Under the pieces are notes generated by a model that saw only the letters and a list, made by a program, of their open reading frames with translations, searched no databases and was not told the DNA's origin. The translations under genes and the position numbers were made by a program. Of a DNA stretch of 64,000 bases, positions 36,901 to 44,765 are shown one piece after another (the first letter of the stretch is position 1; the number at the start of each line of letters is the position of its first letter). The stretch covers positions 310,001 through 374,000 of the forward strand of contig JBOEGX010000001.1 in assembly GCA_050633645.1 (NCBI GenBank), written 5' to 3'. Source of the stretch: UBA1672 sp050633645. Lineage in GTDB: Bacteria; Pseudomonadota; Alphaproteobacteria; Micavibrionales; Micavibrionaceae.

Positions 36901-37439
36901 TACAAATTCTGCCCTATCAAAATCTCATCTTTGTGTTCTTTACCTAGCTCCACATAATGTGGGGCGGACCATTTGATATATGCCATTTCTTTATCTGTTA
37001 GATCGCGCATATACTTTGCGGGGCGACCGCTCCAGAGCTGTCCTTTTGGGACACGTTTATTTGAGGTTAGAAGTGAACCTGCGGCGAGCATACCAAATCC
37101 TTCCACGACCGCACCATCAAGAACGCAGCTTTGCATGCCAACGAACCCGAAGTCTTCAATCGTGCAGGCGTGCAAAACGGCGCTATGACCGATTGTTACA
37201 TCGTCGCCAATATGCGTTCCCGCGAAGTCTGTTGTCACGTGAATCACCGTTCCATCCTGAATATTGGTGCGTGCGCCGATTTTTATATCATTCACGTCGC
37301 CGCGCAAGACGCAGTTATACCAAATATTGCTGCTTTGCCCGATTTGCACATCACCAACAATGCTTGCGCTTGGCGCGATGAACACCGTTTCATGTATTTG
37401 CGGCGCGATGCCTTTATAAGGATAGATGAATTGAGTCAT
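36900..37439 (-). CDS. Gamma-class carbonic anhydrase family protein
   Basis: This 179-residue left-handed beta-helix protein of the PaaY/YrdA/CaiE group starts with IAPQIHETVFIAPSASIVGDVQIG and has hexapeptide repeats throughout. The metal histidines are in GTVIHVTTDF and DDVTIGHSAVLHAC. Members are zinc or iron carbonic anhydrases or related enzymes; activity cannot be judged here because the catalytic glutamates of the Cam type are not apparent. The C-terminal helix is normal. It overlaps the preceding gene by four bases and the next by one, forming a three-gene operon of small genes. Confidence 0.87.
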   Translation of the reverse strand: MTQFIYPYKGIAPQIHETVFIAPSASIVGDVQIGQSSNIWYNCVLRGDVNDIKIGARTNIQDGTVIHVTTDFAGTHIGDDVTIGHSAVLHACTIEDFGFVGMQSCVLDGAVVEGFGMLAAGSLLTSNKRVPKGQLWSGRPAKYMRDLTDKEMAYIKWSAPHYVELGKEHKDEILIGQNL

Positions 37440-37906
37440 TTATAAACATCCGCTTTCATACATATTGGTTTTGCATTTTCCAAGCCATCGGGATAATCAG
37501 CCCGAAAATATTCTGCGCCCCAATTAAATGGTTTTACAACATCGATCATAAGCGCTTTTGAACCATGAGGGATTTTAATTGTGTCATCGATTGTGAGCGG
37601 AGTAATGACTTGCGCGCTCATCATGTCGGGGTTCTTGATATGAAGCCCTAAAGAGCCGCTTGTTTGCACTCCTTCTTTTGTACTGATTTTCAATTTATAT
37701 GTGTAATTCGGATTTGGAAGATCAATTTTACCACTGAGTCGCGCGGTATAAAATGGTTCAGGCGCGAATGTTGCAACGGGCGTATATTCAAGCATCAAAT
37801 CACCATCATTGCATTCGTTTGCGTAAGAGGGAAAAGACAGAGAAAAGGTAAAAACCAAAGCCATCATAAGGCATTGTTTTAAAAAACGTTTTTCAGGTTC
37901 TATCAT
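37436..37906 (-). CDS. Secreted protein of unknown function (156 aa)
   Basis: This 156-residue protein has a signal peptide (basic KRFLKQ, then LMMALVFTFSLSF, probable cleavage near SYANE). The mature part has a cysteine near the start (NECNDGD) and one near the end (KPICMKAD), which could pair. It has a beta-sandwich-like pattern with LEYTPVATFAPEPFY and YTYKLKISTKEG. I start it at the ATG at 37906; an ATG at 37936 in frame would put 10 polar residues before the signal peptide. It overlaps the carbonic anhydrase gene by four bases. I do not recognise a family. Confidence 0.65.
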   Translation of the reverse strand: MIEPEKRFLKQCLMMALVFTFSLSFPSYANECNDGDLMLEYTPVATFAPEPFYTARLSGKIDLPNPNYTYKLKISTKEGVQTSGSLGLHIKNPDMMSAQVITPLTIDDTIKIPHGSKALMIDVVKPFNWGAEYFRADYPDGLENAKPICMKADVYK

Positions 37907-38000
37907 TTTATTTTTTTGGGCGGGAGTACGAGGCATGATGTCGTTCTTTTCACGTCAATTTCAACATTGAAAACGATACACGAAACGGAGGTGAAAAGCA

Positions 38001-38031
38001 AAATGCCCCGATGCAATATCGGAGCATTTTT
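38001..38031 (-). terminator. Rho-independent-like terminator of rplM-rpsI
   Basis: On the reverse strand AAATGCTCCGAT pairs with ATCGGGGCATTT around a five-base loop, with one G-U pair, followed by a short T-rich stretch. It lies about 25 bases after the rpsI stop. Confidence 0.7.
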
Positions 38032-38056
38032 GAATTTTGTCTGTCGGAATAAACGA

Positions 38057-38584
38057 TTAACGTTTTGCCCACTGCTTGGTACGACGAGCTTTGTGCTTAC
38101 CGACCTTCTTACGCTCAACAATACGATCATCACGTGTCATCATGCCAGCTTTTTTCAATGCTGGGCGAAGTGTTGGTTCGAAGTTCTCAAGCGCACGAGA
38201 AATACCGTGACGAACTGCACCAGCTTGACCAGAAAGGCCACCACCTTTAACAGTTGCCATGACGTCGAATTTACCCACGCGGTCAACCACCAAGAAAGGT
38301 TGGTTCAAAATCAAACGATGTGTATTACGAGAGAAGTAATCCCCCTGATCTTTACCATTTACAACAACCTTACCAGAACCAGGCTTCACCCATACACGTG
38401 CAACTGCGTCTTTACGACGACCGGTTGCATATGCGCGACCAAGAGAGTCAACTTTTGGCTCTTTCTTAGCGGGGGCGACTTGCTCTTCAGTTTCATTCGA
38501 TTTAGGCGCATCCGCTTTTGCTTCTGCAACCGCACCACCGATATCTTTCAGATCTGTGATTTTTTCGTCTTTTTTATCAGCCAT
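38057..38584 (-). CDS. rpsI: 30S ribosomal protein S9
   Basis: This 175-residue S9 has the conserved core from YATGRRKDAVARVWVKPG to the basic end RRTKQWAKR, whose C-terminal arginine contacts P-site tRNA. About 47 N-terminal residues are acidic and Ala/Lys-rich (MADKKDEKITDLK onwards); such an extension is seen in many alphaproteobacterial S9 proteins, and it accounts for the length above the usual 130. It follows rplM by 15 bases, the universal order. Confidence 0.96.
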   Translation of the reverse strand: MADKKDEKITDLKDIGGAVAEAKADAPKSNETEEQVAPAKKEPKVDSLGRAYATGRRKDAVARVWVKPGSGKVVVNGKDQGDYFSRNTHRLILNQPFLVVDRVGKFDVMATVKGGGLSGQAGAVRHGISRALENFEPTLRPALKKAGMMTRDDRIVERKKVGKHKARRTKQWAKR

Positions 38585-38599
38585 AATATATGCCCTACC

Positions 38600-39058
38600 T
38601 TATCTTTTGTTCTTTGCGTTCATGGATGCAACATCAAGAACTTCAGGTTGTTGCGCTTCATGAGGATGCTCTGTACCAGCATACACACGTAAATTGCTAT
38701 ATACTTTGTTGCCCAAAGGTCCTTTAGGAAGCATACGCTCTACAGCTTTTTGAACAACGCGTTCAGGGTGATTTCCATCAAGGATTTGACCTTTTGTGCG
38801 TTGCTTGATTCCACCAGGGAAACCAGTGTGCCAATAGAAAATGTCATTTTCGCGCTTACGGCCAGTCAAATGTACTTTATCTGCATTAATAACGATTACG
38901 TTATCACCACAATCAACATTTGGTGTGTATGACGGCTTGTGTTTGCCACGAAGACGGAATGCAATAACACTTGCAAGACGACCAAGAACAACGCCTTGTG
39001 CATCGATTATTATCCATTTCTTCTCCACCTCGGCAGGTTTTATAGAATATGTTTTCAT
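38600..39058 (-). CDS. rplM: 50S ribosomal protein L13
   Basis: This 152-residue ribosomal protein has the conserved RLASVIAFRLRGKHKPSYTP, GDNVIVINADKVHLTG and RMLPKGPLGNKVYSNLRVYAG segments, in the order expected. It is one of the early-binding proteins of the large subunit. A sigma-70 promoter lies 45-73 bases upstream and an 18-base inverted repeat lies about 107 bases upstream. It is the first gene of the rplM-rpsI operon. Confidence 0.96.
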   Translation of the reverse strand: MKTYSIKPAEVEKKWIIIDAQGVVLGRLASVIAFRLRGKHKPSYTPNVDCGDNVIVINADKVHLTGRKRENDIFYWHTGFPGGIKQRTKGQILDGNHPERVVQKAVERMLPKGPLGNKVYSNLRVYAGTEHPHEAQQPEVLDVASMNAKNKR

Positions 39059-39102
39059 CTCTTTTAAACTTTCATCGTTTTCATTTTTCTAAAAGATGGT
39101 GC

Positions 39103-39131
39103 TTTATGCCCAAGTATTGAGCATGTGTCAA
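39103..39131 (-). promoter_or_regulatory. Candidate sigma-70 promoter for rplM-rpsI
   Basis: On the reverse strand TTGACA (39131-39126) is a perfect -35, followed after 17 bases by CATAAA (39108-39103), a 4 of 6 match to the -10. It lies 45 bases before the rplM ATG. Confidence 0.6.
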
Positions 39132-39164
39132 CGTTTTTTTGTATAAAAACAGTAAATTAGCATT

Positions 39165-39182
39165 GGGGTATTTTAATACCCC
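39165..39182. repeat. Perfect inverted repeat upstream of the rplM promoter
   Basis: GGGGTATT, two T residues, AATACCCC: 8-base perfect arms with a two-base spacer. It lies 34 bases upstream of the rplM -35, between tRNA-Pro and rplM. No U-run follows on either strand. It could be an operator or part of a tRNA-Pro terminator. The rest of 39183-39347 shows no gene. Confidence 0.6.
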
Positions 39183-39347
39183 GTTCAAAACCATGGTGTT
39201 TAGATAAATTTTTCAATGGAGAAATGAAAGTGGTTTGCTTGCCCTTTGAGGCGGTGCTGGGCTTTGCTTCGCTGCTCGCTGAACGTCGTTCAACCCCTCA
39301 CTCATATTATTTAAATTAAAACTGCCTAAAGGCGGCCTTGATTTAAA

Positions 39348-39425
39348 TGGTCGGAACGAGAGGATTTGAACCTCCGACCCCTAAGCCCCCAGCTTAGTGC
39401 GCTAACCAGGCTGCGCTACGTTCCG
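39348..39425 (-). tRNA. tRNA-Pro (GGG)
   Basis: The reverse strand forms a complete cloverleaf. The acceptor stem is CGGAACG with CGTTCCG, the D arm contains AGCGCAGCCTGGTTAGCGC, the anticodon arm is CTAAG-CTGGGGG-CTTAG (anticodon GGG), and the T arm is GGAGG TTCAAAT CCTCT. The discriminator is A and CCA is encoded. Confidence 0.96.
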
Positions 39426-39439
39426 ACACTGTTGTGGTT

Positions 39440-39466
39440 TTTATATGAAGATAATTCAGAAATCAA
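39440..39466 (-). promoter_or_regulatory. Weak promoter candidate for tRNA-Pro
   Basis: On the reverse strand TTGATT (39466-39461) and TATAAA (39445-39440) are 15 bases apart, two shorter than ideal. The -10 lies about 14 bases before the tRNA 5' end, appropriate for a tRNA promoter. Confidence 0.35.
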
Positions 39467-39495
39467 CTGATTGATTATGCTTTGTAGAATAAATT

Positions 39496-40047
39496 CTAAT
39501 TGCGCTTACGCATCATTCCGCGCAGCTCTTTAAGGTCATTAAGAACATTTTGAAGGGTTTCGCGTTGTTCTTTTGAAAGCTTCGGGTCTTTAGAGCCAGC
39601 GGGGGTGGTTGCAGCTTCGCCACGCATCGCCGCGCCCTCTTCCACATTGTCACCGCCGAAGCTGATAACGATTTGTTTCTTACCGACTTCACGGAAAAGC
39701 TTTTGCACACCTTTAATCGTATAACCCTCAACATAAAGAAGGTGATGGATAGCCTTAATGAGGCTAATATCCTCTGGGCGATAATAACGACGCCCGCCGC
39801 CACGTTTAAGTGGTTTTATATGTGTGAACTTTGTTTCCCAAAAGCGCAGGACATGTTGTTGAACGCCCAAATCATCGGCAACCTCGCTTATCGTGCGGAA
39901 TGCCGCCGCAGCCTTTTTACCGCGCGCACTGCTTAATGCGGCATTGGCTTGAGACGCACTACGGTCAGCACTTTTTGAGCCACCTTGCGAAGAAGCCGTG
40001 CTACTTGAAGATTGTTGTTTATCTGCGTTTACACCCATTTGTGACAC
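39496..40047 (-). CDS. MerR-family regulator of the fabH-ihfA cluster
   Basis: This 183-residue protein has a low-complexity Ser/Gln/Ala start (1-45), then a MerR winged helix: FRTISEVADDLGVQQHVLRFWETKF, HIKPLKRGGGRRYYRPEDISLI, and HLLYVEGYTIKGVQKLFRE. The basic tail has no cysteines or other effector ligands. It is the MerR protein conserved after ihfA in alphaproteobacteria, function not established to my knowledge. It follows ihfA by 24 bases on the same strand. Its TAG lies in a small inverted repeat TAGAAT-AA-ATTCTA. Confidence 0.88.
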   Translation of the reverse strand: MSQMGVNADKQQSSSSTASSQGGSKSADRSASQANAALSSARGKKAAAAFRTISEVADDLGVQQHVLRFWETKFTHIKPLKRGGGRRYYRPEDISLIKAIHHLLYVEGYTIKGVQKLFREVGKKQIVISFGGDNVEEGAAMRGEAATTPAGSKDPKLSKEQRETLQNVLNDLKELRGMMRKRN

Positions 40048-40071
40048 CCTTAATTACACTCCCGTGAAACC

Positions 40072-40368
40072 TTACTTCCCTCTATTCACACGATCTTTCA
40101 ATACATGTGATGCACGGAAAACCAATACCTTACGCGGTAAAATTGGAACCTCTACGCCCGTCTTAGGGTTACGGCCTATGCGCTCCCCCTTTTCACGGAT
40201 AGCAAAGCTTCCGAAAGATGAAATTTTAACATTATCACCTGCGATCAGCGCATCCGCCACCTCATCAAGTACAGACTCAACAAGTTCAGATGATTCATTT
40301 CTCGACAAGCCGACTTCTTCGTATACAGCCTCTGCCAAATCCGCACGGGTAATTGTACGACCTTCCAT
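40072..40368 (-). CDS. ihfA: Integration host factor subunit alpha
   Basis: This 98-residue DNA-bending protein has the HU/IHF fold: TRADLAEAVYEEVGLSRNES, then GDNVKISSFGSFAIREKGERIGRNPKTGVEVPI, where the Pro at the tip of the beta arm intercalates DNA. The spacing and IGRNPKTG sequence identify IHF-alpha rather than HU. It sits between fabH and the MerR gene, as usual in alphaproteobacteria. The beta subunit gene is not in this window. Confidence 0.94.
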   Translation of the reverse strand: MEGRTITRADLAEAVYEEVGLSRNESSELVESVLDEVADALIAGDNVKISSFGSFAIREKGERIGRNPKTGVEVPILPRKVLVFRASHVLKDRVNRGK

Positions 40369-40509
40369 AACCTTAAAACTCCATAATTTAGTATAGATTA
40401 AGATTAACGACTCAATCGAACGCCGTCAATCAAAGCCTTTGAAATTTTGAAAAAAAATGATTCATTTCAATGGGTAAGAGTGCAGCTTTGATAGAATCCA
40501 CAGGCCACA

Positions 40510-41475
40510 TCATAGCTTTATGAGCGCAGACCCCCATGTTAAGCCGCCGCCCAATGCCTCAAATAATACGGTTTGCCCTGCTTTAATCTGGCCTGATTTC
40601 ATCCCTTCATCAAAGGCGAGTGGGATTGATGCCGCCGAAGTATTGCCATGATGGGCCACTGTTACGATGACCTTTCCCATTGGCATGGATAATTTTTTTG
40701 CCGTTGATTCGATAATGCGGATATTGGCCTGATGCGGGACGAGCCAATCAACGTCATCGGGCGACATATCGTTTGCCTCTAATGCAGATGTCACTGCGCC
40801 TGCCATAAGTGTTACGGCGTGTTTAAAAACCTCGCGCCCCTCCATCACTATTTTACCACTGTCACCGGACGAGCTAACCCCGCCATTGGTATAGAGTAAC
40901 CCCTGATGATTACCGTTGGCATATAGATGCGTGGAGAGAATACCGCTGTTATTGAGGCTTTCTTTTGCCTCAAGGATAACAGCGCCTGCGCCATCGCCGA
41001 ATAAAACGCATGTTGTGCGGTCTGACCAATCAAGAATAGAACTCATTTTCTCTGCGCCAATAACAATAACGCGCTTCATCTGCCTCGCCTTGATGAAATT
41101 ATCTGCCACCGCAAGGGCGTAAACGAATCCCGTACAAACGGCCTGAACGTCAAAGGCAATTCCTACAGGAGCACCGATAGCGGCTTGCACCTTTACTGCA
41201 ACGGATGGAAATGTTTGATCTGGTGTTGTAGTGGCAACGATGATGCCGTCAATATCGCAGGCGCGTAGCCCTGCCGCGTCTAATGCAGCCTGCGCCGCCT
41301 TGGTTGCCATATCTGATGTGGTTTGGTTGTCTGCGGCGATGTGGCGTTGCTTGATGCCGCTGCGCTGCTCTATCCACTCATCCGACGTGTCAACGATGGA
41401 CTCCAAGTCTTTGTTTTTCATTATTTTTTCAGGCAGATAACTTCCTGATGATATAATATGAGAACGCAATGCCAT
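40510..41475 (-). CDS. fabH: Beta-ketoacyl-ACP synthase III
   Basis: This 321-residue enzyme starts fatty acid synthesis by condensing acetyl-CoA with malonyl-ACP. The catalytic Cys is in VQAVCTGFVYALAVA, the His in WLVPHQANIRI, and the Asn in VAHHGNTSAASIPLAF. The start MALRSHIISSGSYLPEK fits the family. It follows plsX by 14 bases and precedes ihfA by 141 bases. Confidence 0.95.
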   Translation of the reverse strand: MALRSHIISSGSYLPEKIMKNKDLESIVDTSDEWIEQRSGIKQRHIAADNQTTSDMATKAAQAALDAAGLRACDIDGIIVATTTPDQTFPSVAVKVQAAIGAPVGIAFDVQAVCTGFVYALAVADNFIKARQMKRVIVIGAEKMSSILDWSDRTTCVLFGDGAGAVILEAKESLNNSGILSTHLYANGNHQGLLYTNGGVSSSGDSGKIVMEGREVFKHAVTLMAGAVTSALEANDMSPDDVDWLVPHQANIRIIESTAKKLSMPMGKVIVTVAHHGNTSAASIPLAFDEGMKSGQIKAGQTVLFEALGGGLTWGSALIKL

Positions 41476-41489
41476 TTAATTATTTATCC

Positions 41490-42551
41490 TTATTCGTCTT
41501 GTATTAAGGCTGTTTCTTGAATCGATAGATGCTCTACATCCTTAACAACCTGATCAATATAACCCTGACGTGCGAGGCGCACAGCCAATATCACAGCACT
41601 TGAGAACCCTAATGCGTCAGCACCGCCATGGCTTTTGATGCATAGGCCATTGAGGCCCAAGAATACACCGCCATTATAAAGTCGTGGATCCATTTTGTTT
41701 TTGAGCTTTCTTAGGGAGTAGTATGCACATAACCCACCGAGCATTGCTAATGGATTAGATGTAAATGATTCTGATATAAACGATTTCACCATTTTACCGA
41801 CACCCTCTGCGGTTTTAAGGGCGATATTCCCCGCATACCCATCACAGACAATAACATCAACGACACCTTTCGTGATATCATCCCCTTCAACAAAACCAAC
41901 ATAATCAGCGGGAATATTAACTTTGGACAGCATTTCAGATGCCGCGCGCACATGGTCAGGACCTTTTGTCTCTTCTGAGCCCACATTGAGCAAACCAAGG
42001 CGTGGACGCTCAATCTTTTTATGAGCTTTTGCAAAAATTGACCCCAAGAGGGCGAATTGTAACAAGTTTTCTGCATCCACCAGAATGTTTGCACCAAGAT
42101 CGAGCATGATCGTATCGCCGTTAATTCCAGGCATTACAGATGCAATCGCAGGACGGTGAATTCCAGGCACCGTTTTCAATACTATTTTGGCCATAGCCAT
42201 AAGAGCACCAGTATTTCCAGCAGATACAACGGCTTGCGCCCGCCCCTCTTTTACTGCCTCAATCGCCAAGCGCATGCTCGTGCCTTTGCTCGCCCGTAAT
42301 GCGGCAGAAGGCTTGTCGTCATTTTGAACCATTAGGTCAGTATGAATGATTGCCGCCTGTTTCTTTAGCTGAGGCTGTTTTTGCAGATATGGATTTATAT
42401 CTTTTTGATTTCCGAAAATCAGGAATTCAACATCGGGACGCCCTTTTAAAACAAGGTTTAATGCTGGAATAATTGCAGAAGGGCCAAAATCACCACCCAT
42501 AGCATCAACGGCGATACACACTTTTTCTGTATTATTGCATGGGGTAGACAA
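41490..42551 (-). CDS. plsX: Phosphate acyltransferase PlsX (TTG start)
   Basis: This 353-residue peripheral membrane enzyme makes acyl-phosphate from acyl-ACP for phospholipid synthesis. Family motifs are CIAVDAMGGDFGPSAI, SAGNTGALMAMAKIVLK and VVDVIVCDGYAGNIALKTAEG. I accept the TTG at 42551: GAAGG lies nine bases upstream and no ATG exists near; the next in-frame start is a GTG at 42521. It lies after a strong terminator at 42624-42655, so it has its own promoter rather than reading through from rpmF. Confidence 0.92.
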   Translation of the reverse strand: MSTPCNNTEKVCIAVDAMGGDFGPSAIIPALNLVLKGRPDVEFLIFGNQKDINPYLQKQPQLKKQAAIIHTDLMVQNDDKPSAALRASKGTSMRLAIEAVKEGRAQAVVSAGNTGALMAMAKIVLKTVPGIHRPAIASVMPGINGDTIMLDLGANILVDAENLLQFALLGSIFAKAHKKIERPRLGLLNVGSEETKGPDHVRAASEMLSKVNIPADYVGFVEGDDITKGVVDVIVCDGYAGNIALKTAEGVGKMVKSFISESFTSNPLAMLGGLCAYYSLRKLKNKMDPRLYNGGVFLGLNGLCIKSHGGADALGFSSAVILAVRLARQGYIDQVVKDVEHLSIQETALIQDE

Positions 42552-42623
42552 GCGTATACGCCTTCGTGTTGTAATGTATATTTGTTATGCGGCTTCGATT
42601 TTATATTCAACATAGTTGTATAT

Positions 42624-42655
42624 AAAAAAAACAGGCCAATAAAACTATCGACCTG
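42624..42655 (-). terminator. Strong rho-independent terminator of rpmF
   Basis: On the reverse strand a 10-base stem (CAGGTCGATA with TATTGGCCTG, two G-U pairs) and a four-base loop are followed by eight consecutive T residues. It lies 63 bases after the rpmF stop and 73 bases before plsX. Confidence 0.88.
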
Positions 42656-42717
42656 ATCTTAAAAATAAATTGGCACAGTATCAAGCACCATAGCTTTGCG
42701 TTCCACAAGAAATGCGG

Positions 42718-42897
42718 TTATGAGCGCTCTTCTAAAACCTGACGGCCCTTATATGTGCCTGTCTTAAGGTCAATGTGGTGACGACGCACAGCTTCGCCTG
42801 AATTGCTGTCTTCCACCCAATTTTCAACTGTTAGAGCATGGTGTGAGCGACGCATATTGCGCTTTGACGGTGTTGTTTTTCTTTTTGGTACGGCCAT
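42718..42897 (-). CDS. rpmF: 50S ribosomal protein L32
   Basis: A 59-residue frame on the reverse strand reads MAVPKRKTTPSKRNMRRSHH, then VENWVEDSNSGEAVRRHHID and ending QVLEERS. The PKRKTTPSKRNMRRSHH start is diagnostic for L32. It has no zinc cysteines, so it is the cysteine-free L32 form. AGAGGACAAGG precedes the ATG at 42897. It is in the conserved YceD-rpmF-plsX-fabH order. Confidence 0.96.
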   Translation of the reverse strand: MAVPKRKTTPSKRNMRRSHHALTVENWVEDSNSGEAVRRHHIDLKTGTYKGRQVLEERS

Positions 42898-42948
42898 AGC
42901 CTTGTCCTCTTAATATTTTTGATGTCTTTTTCATCGAAACGAAACAGG

Positions 42949-42977
42949 GTAATACCTAAATTTTTTAATGAGTGCAA
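42949..42977 (-). promoter_or_regulatory. Weak promoter candidate for rpmF
   Basis: On the reverse strand TTGCAC (42977-42972) and TATTAC (42954-42949) are 17 bases apart, 51 bases before the L32 ATG. Only the TTG of the -35 matches the consensus well. Confidence 0.35.
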
Positions 42978-43024
42978 GGAATTTATCTGTATTTCCTTTA
43001 TTTTTCTATAAAAATTTTGTGTAC

Positions 43025-43636
43025 CTAATCTTTGTTTTTCTCTTTTTCTTTGGCTTTCCAGTCTTTGAGCGCGGCAAATGGGTTGTTATATGTTCCCTCT
43101 GGTGCATCCTCAATCGGCTCACCAAAATTGGCGCGGGCATCTTTGCACCTCGGGTATGGATTTAATGCCAGTGATAGATTTTGAATTATAAGCTCACCCA
43201 GATCAATTTTCCCATCAATAATTTGTTCAGGATCATCAAATTCCTCAAGAATTGGCTGTTCCTCGCGTTCCTTCGCTTTTAAACGCTCACGCTTTGCCTT
43301 TGTAAAGGATACGGCTTCACTTGGCTCAGAAAACCATGCTTCAAATTCTTCCTCCACGTATTCTTCCACGGGCTCGCTTGTGACCACACATAGCTGGTTT
43401 ACGTTTGCGGTGATTTTACCTTTAACATGTATAACCTTACTTACATCATTCCGTTTTAATGTCACACGTGCCTTAATATCCTTTATTTCATCAAGCCCCA
43501 AACGTCGGCACAAGGCGTTGAAATTTACAGAGGGGGTGTGGATATCCATATCCTTGGGTTTTGTATCTATCGTGTTGGCATCAACAAAATGCGACCATTC
43601 AACAGATACATGGCTTACGCCTTCTTCTTCGCTCAT
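43025..43636 (-). CDS. YceD/DUF177 family protein
   Basis: This 203-residue soluble protein contains the family pattern RVTLKRNDVSKVIHVKGKITANVNQLCVVT, where the single Cys stands where others have CxR/CxxC, then PVEEYVEEEFEAWF, an acidic segment, and the C-terminal IDLGELIIQNLSLALNPYPRCKD. The last motif (L-x-E-x-x-L-x-L-P-x-x-P) is diagnostic of DUF177. Members lie next to rpmF and are implicated in 23S rRNA accumulation in other bacteria and plastids. GAGGAG precedes the ATG. It follows the chaperone gene by 18 bases. Confidence 0.88.
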   Translation of the reverse strand: MSEEEGVSHVSVEWSHFVDANTIDTKPKDMDIHTPSVNFNALCRRLGLDEIKDIKARVTLKRNDVSKVIHVKGKITANVNQLCVVTSEPVEEYVEEEFEAWFSEPSEAVSFTKAKRERLKAKEREEQPILEEFDDPEQIIDGKIDLGELIIQNLSLALNPYPRCKDARANFGEPIEDAPEGTYNNPFAALKDWKAKEKEKNKD

Positions 43637-43654
43637 ATCTCGCTCCTCTTCAAA

Positions 43655-44233
43655 TCATACGCCGTAAAACTTAGCGTTACCTCTGCGTATTTCCAGTATA
43701 TCTGCATCGCTTTTTCTTTCAAGATTAGCGCGTATATACTTACACATCTTGGTAATATTATCTTTGTTTAGCTCCATTTCATCAACCGTCCCATATAGGT
43801 TTCGGCGTAATGCTTCGCTCAGCGTGGTTTTCTTTAGCCCTTCAATGTCTTTTTCCTTAAGGCTTTCTGGGTCAATCGCCATTTGATAGCTGTGCATACG
43901 CCCGTTAAAGGCCGTCATCATGCGGCGCATATGCTTGGGAATCCCCATGTCACCGATTCCCATTTCACGCAATGTTTGATCCATATTGATGAACGTTATA
44001 TCAAATAAAATCTGTGAGAATTCTTCATAATTTTCTTCGTTTTGCACCTTACGCAAGATGACAAAGATATGAATCAGAAGCATGTCAAAACGCCCATCGA
44101 ACGAATCTGGCACGTCATATTCCTCATAGAACGCAGGGTTTCGAGCAGAATTAAGCGCGCATTCATATAAAGCCTGCGCGATATCTTCGTCCGTGACTTT
44201 TTTGTATTTTTGTTTGAATAAGCTTCCAAACAT
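43655..44233 (-). CDS. Ubiquinol-cytochrome c chaperone family protein
   Basis: This 192-residue protein belongs to the family of mitochondrial Cbp3/UQCC1, which assists assembly of cytochrome b in the bc1 complex. Visible family features are the early ALYECALNSARNPAFYEEYDVPDS, then RFDMLLIHIFVILRKVQNE, FDITFINMDQTLREMGIGDMGIPKHMRRM and AFNGRMHSYQMAI. No membrane segment is present. It is divergent from bamE and leads the YceD gene, the usual alphaproteobacterial arrangement. Its presence implies a bc1 respiratory complex elsewhere in the genome. Confidence 0.92.
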   Translation of the reverse strand: MFGSLFKQKYKKVTDEDIAQALYECALNSARNPAFYEEYDVPDSFDGRFDMLLIHIFVILRKVQNEENYEEFSQILFDITFINMDQTLREMGIGDMGIPKHMRRMMTAFNGRMHSYQMAIDPESLKEKDIEGLKKTTLSEALRRNLYGTVDEMELNKDNITKMCKYIRANLERKSDADILEIRRGNAKFYGV

Positions 44234-44324
44234 TGATTTTTGCTCTTTGTTTTTTGCGTGCGATAGATTACTACTGTTGTTATACGAAAAAACCTCTCGG
44301 GACTATAGCCTTTATAAAAAAACC

Positions 44325-44759
44325 ATGAAAAATCATTTTACAATCACATTATTTTCTTTTGCTATTTTATCTTGCGCGGCGTGCACGCCTGTTACCGCGC
44401 AGCGTGGAAATCTTCTTGACGATTATCAGATAGAAGAGGTTACAGAAGGACAAAGTACGCGCAGTGACGTATTAAGGCTTTTGGGATCGCCCACAACGCA
44501 ATCGCCATTTAACAACGATGTTTGGTATTATATTGGTCAAGAAACAGAGAAACACGGCATTTTGGATCATGAAGTCGTGAATGAACGAATCATTTCCGTG
44601 ACATTCAGTGATGAAGGAATTGTTCAGGCGATTGAGGATATTGACCCACATCGTGAAAACATTCCATATGCACGAGCAAAAACGCCAACCCATGGAAATG
44701 ACCTGACGTTTACGCAGCAATTACTTGGTAATATGGGGCGGTTTAACACACCTCAATAA
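44325..44759 (+). CDS. bamE: Outer membrane assembly factor BamE (SmpA/OmlA)
   Basis: This 144-residue lipoprotein of the BAM complex helps fold outer membrane barrels. The N-terminus MKNHFTITLFSFAILSC-AAC has a hydrophobic signal with two possible lipidation cysteines; neither fits the lipobox perfectly. The SmpA/OmlA core is clear: QIEEVTEGQSTRSDVLRLLGSPTT, then DVWYYIGQETEKHG, and ISVTFSDEGIVQAIED. I choose the ATG at 44325 because it begins the signal peptide; an in-frame ATG at 44193 overlaps the divergent gene. It is convergent with the FliL-like gene, six bases away. Confidence 0.92.
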   Translation: MKNHFTITLFSFAILSCAACTPVTAQRGNLLDDYQIEEVTEGQSTRSDVLRLLGSPTTQSPFNNDVWYYIGQETEKHGILDHEVVNERIISVTFSDEGIVQAIEDIDPHRENIPYARAKTPTHGNDLTFTQQLLGNMGRFNTPQ

Positions 44760-44765
44760 TAGACT

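Noticed and set aside
37916..38692. A 258-codon open frame on the + strand opposite rpsI
   Set aside because: It is antisense to the conserved S9 gene and its product is Cys/Thr-rich with no recognisable motif, as expected of a shadow frame.
39485..39498. TAGAAT-AA-ATTCTA repeat overlapping the merR stop as a terminator
   Set aside because: Stem of six mostly A-T pairs and no T-run; too weak for intrinsic termination.
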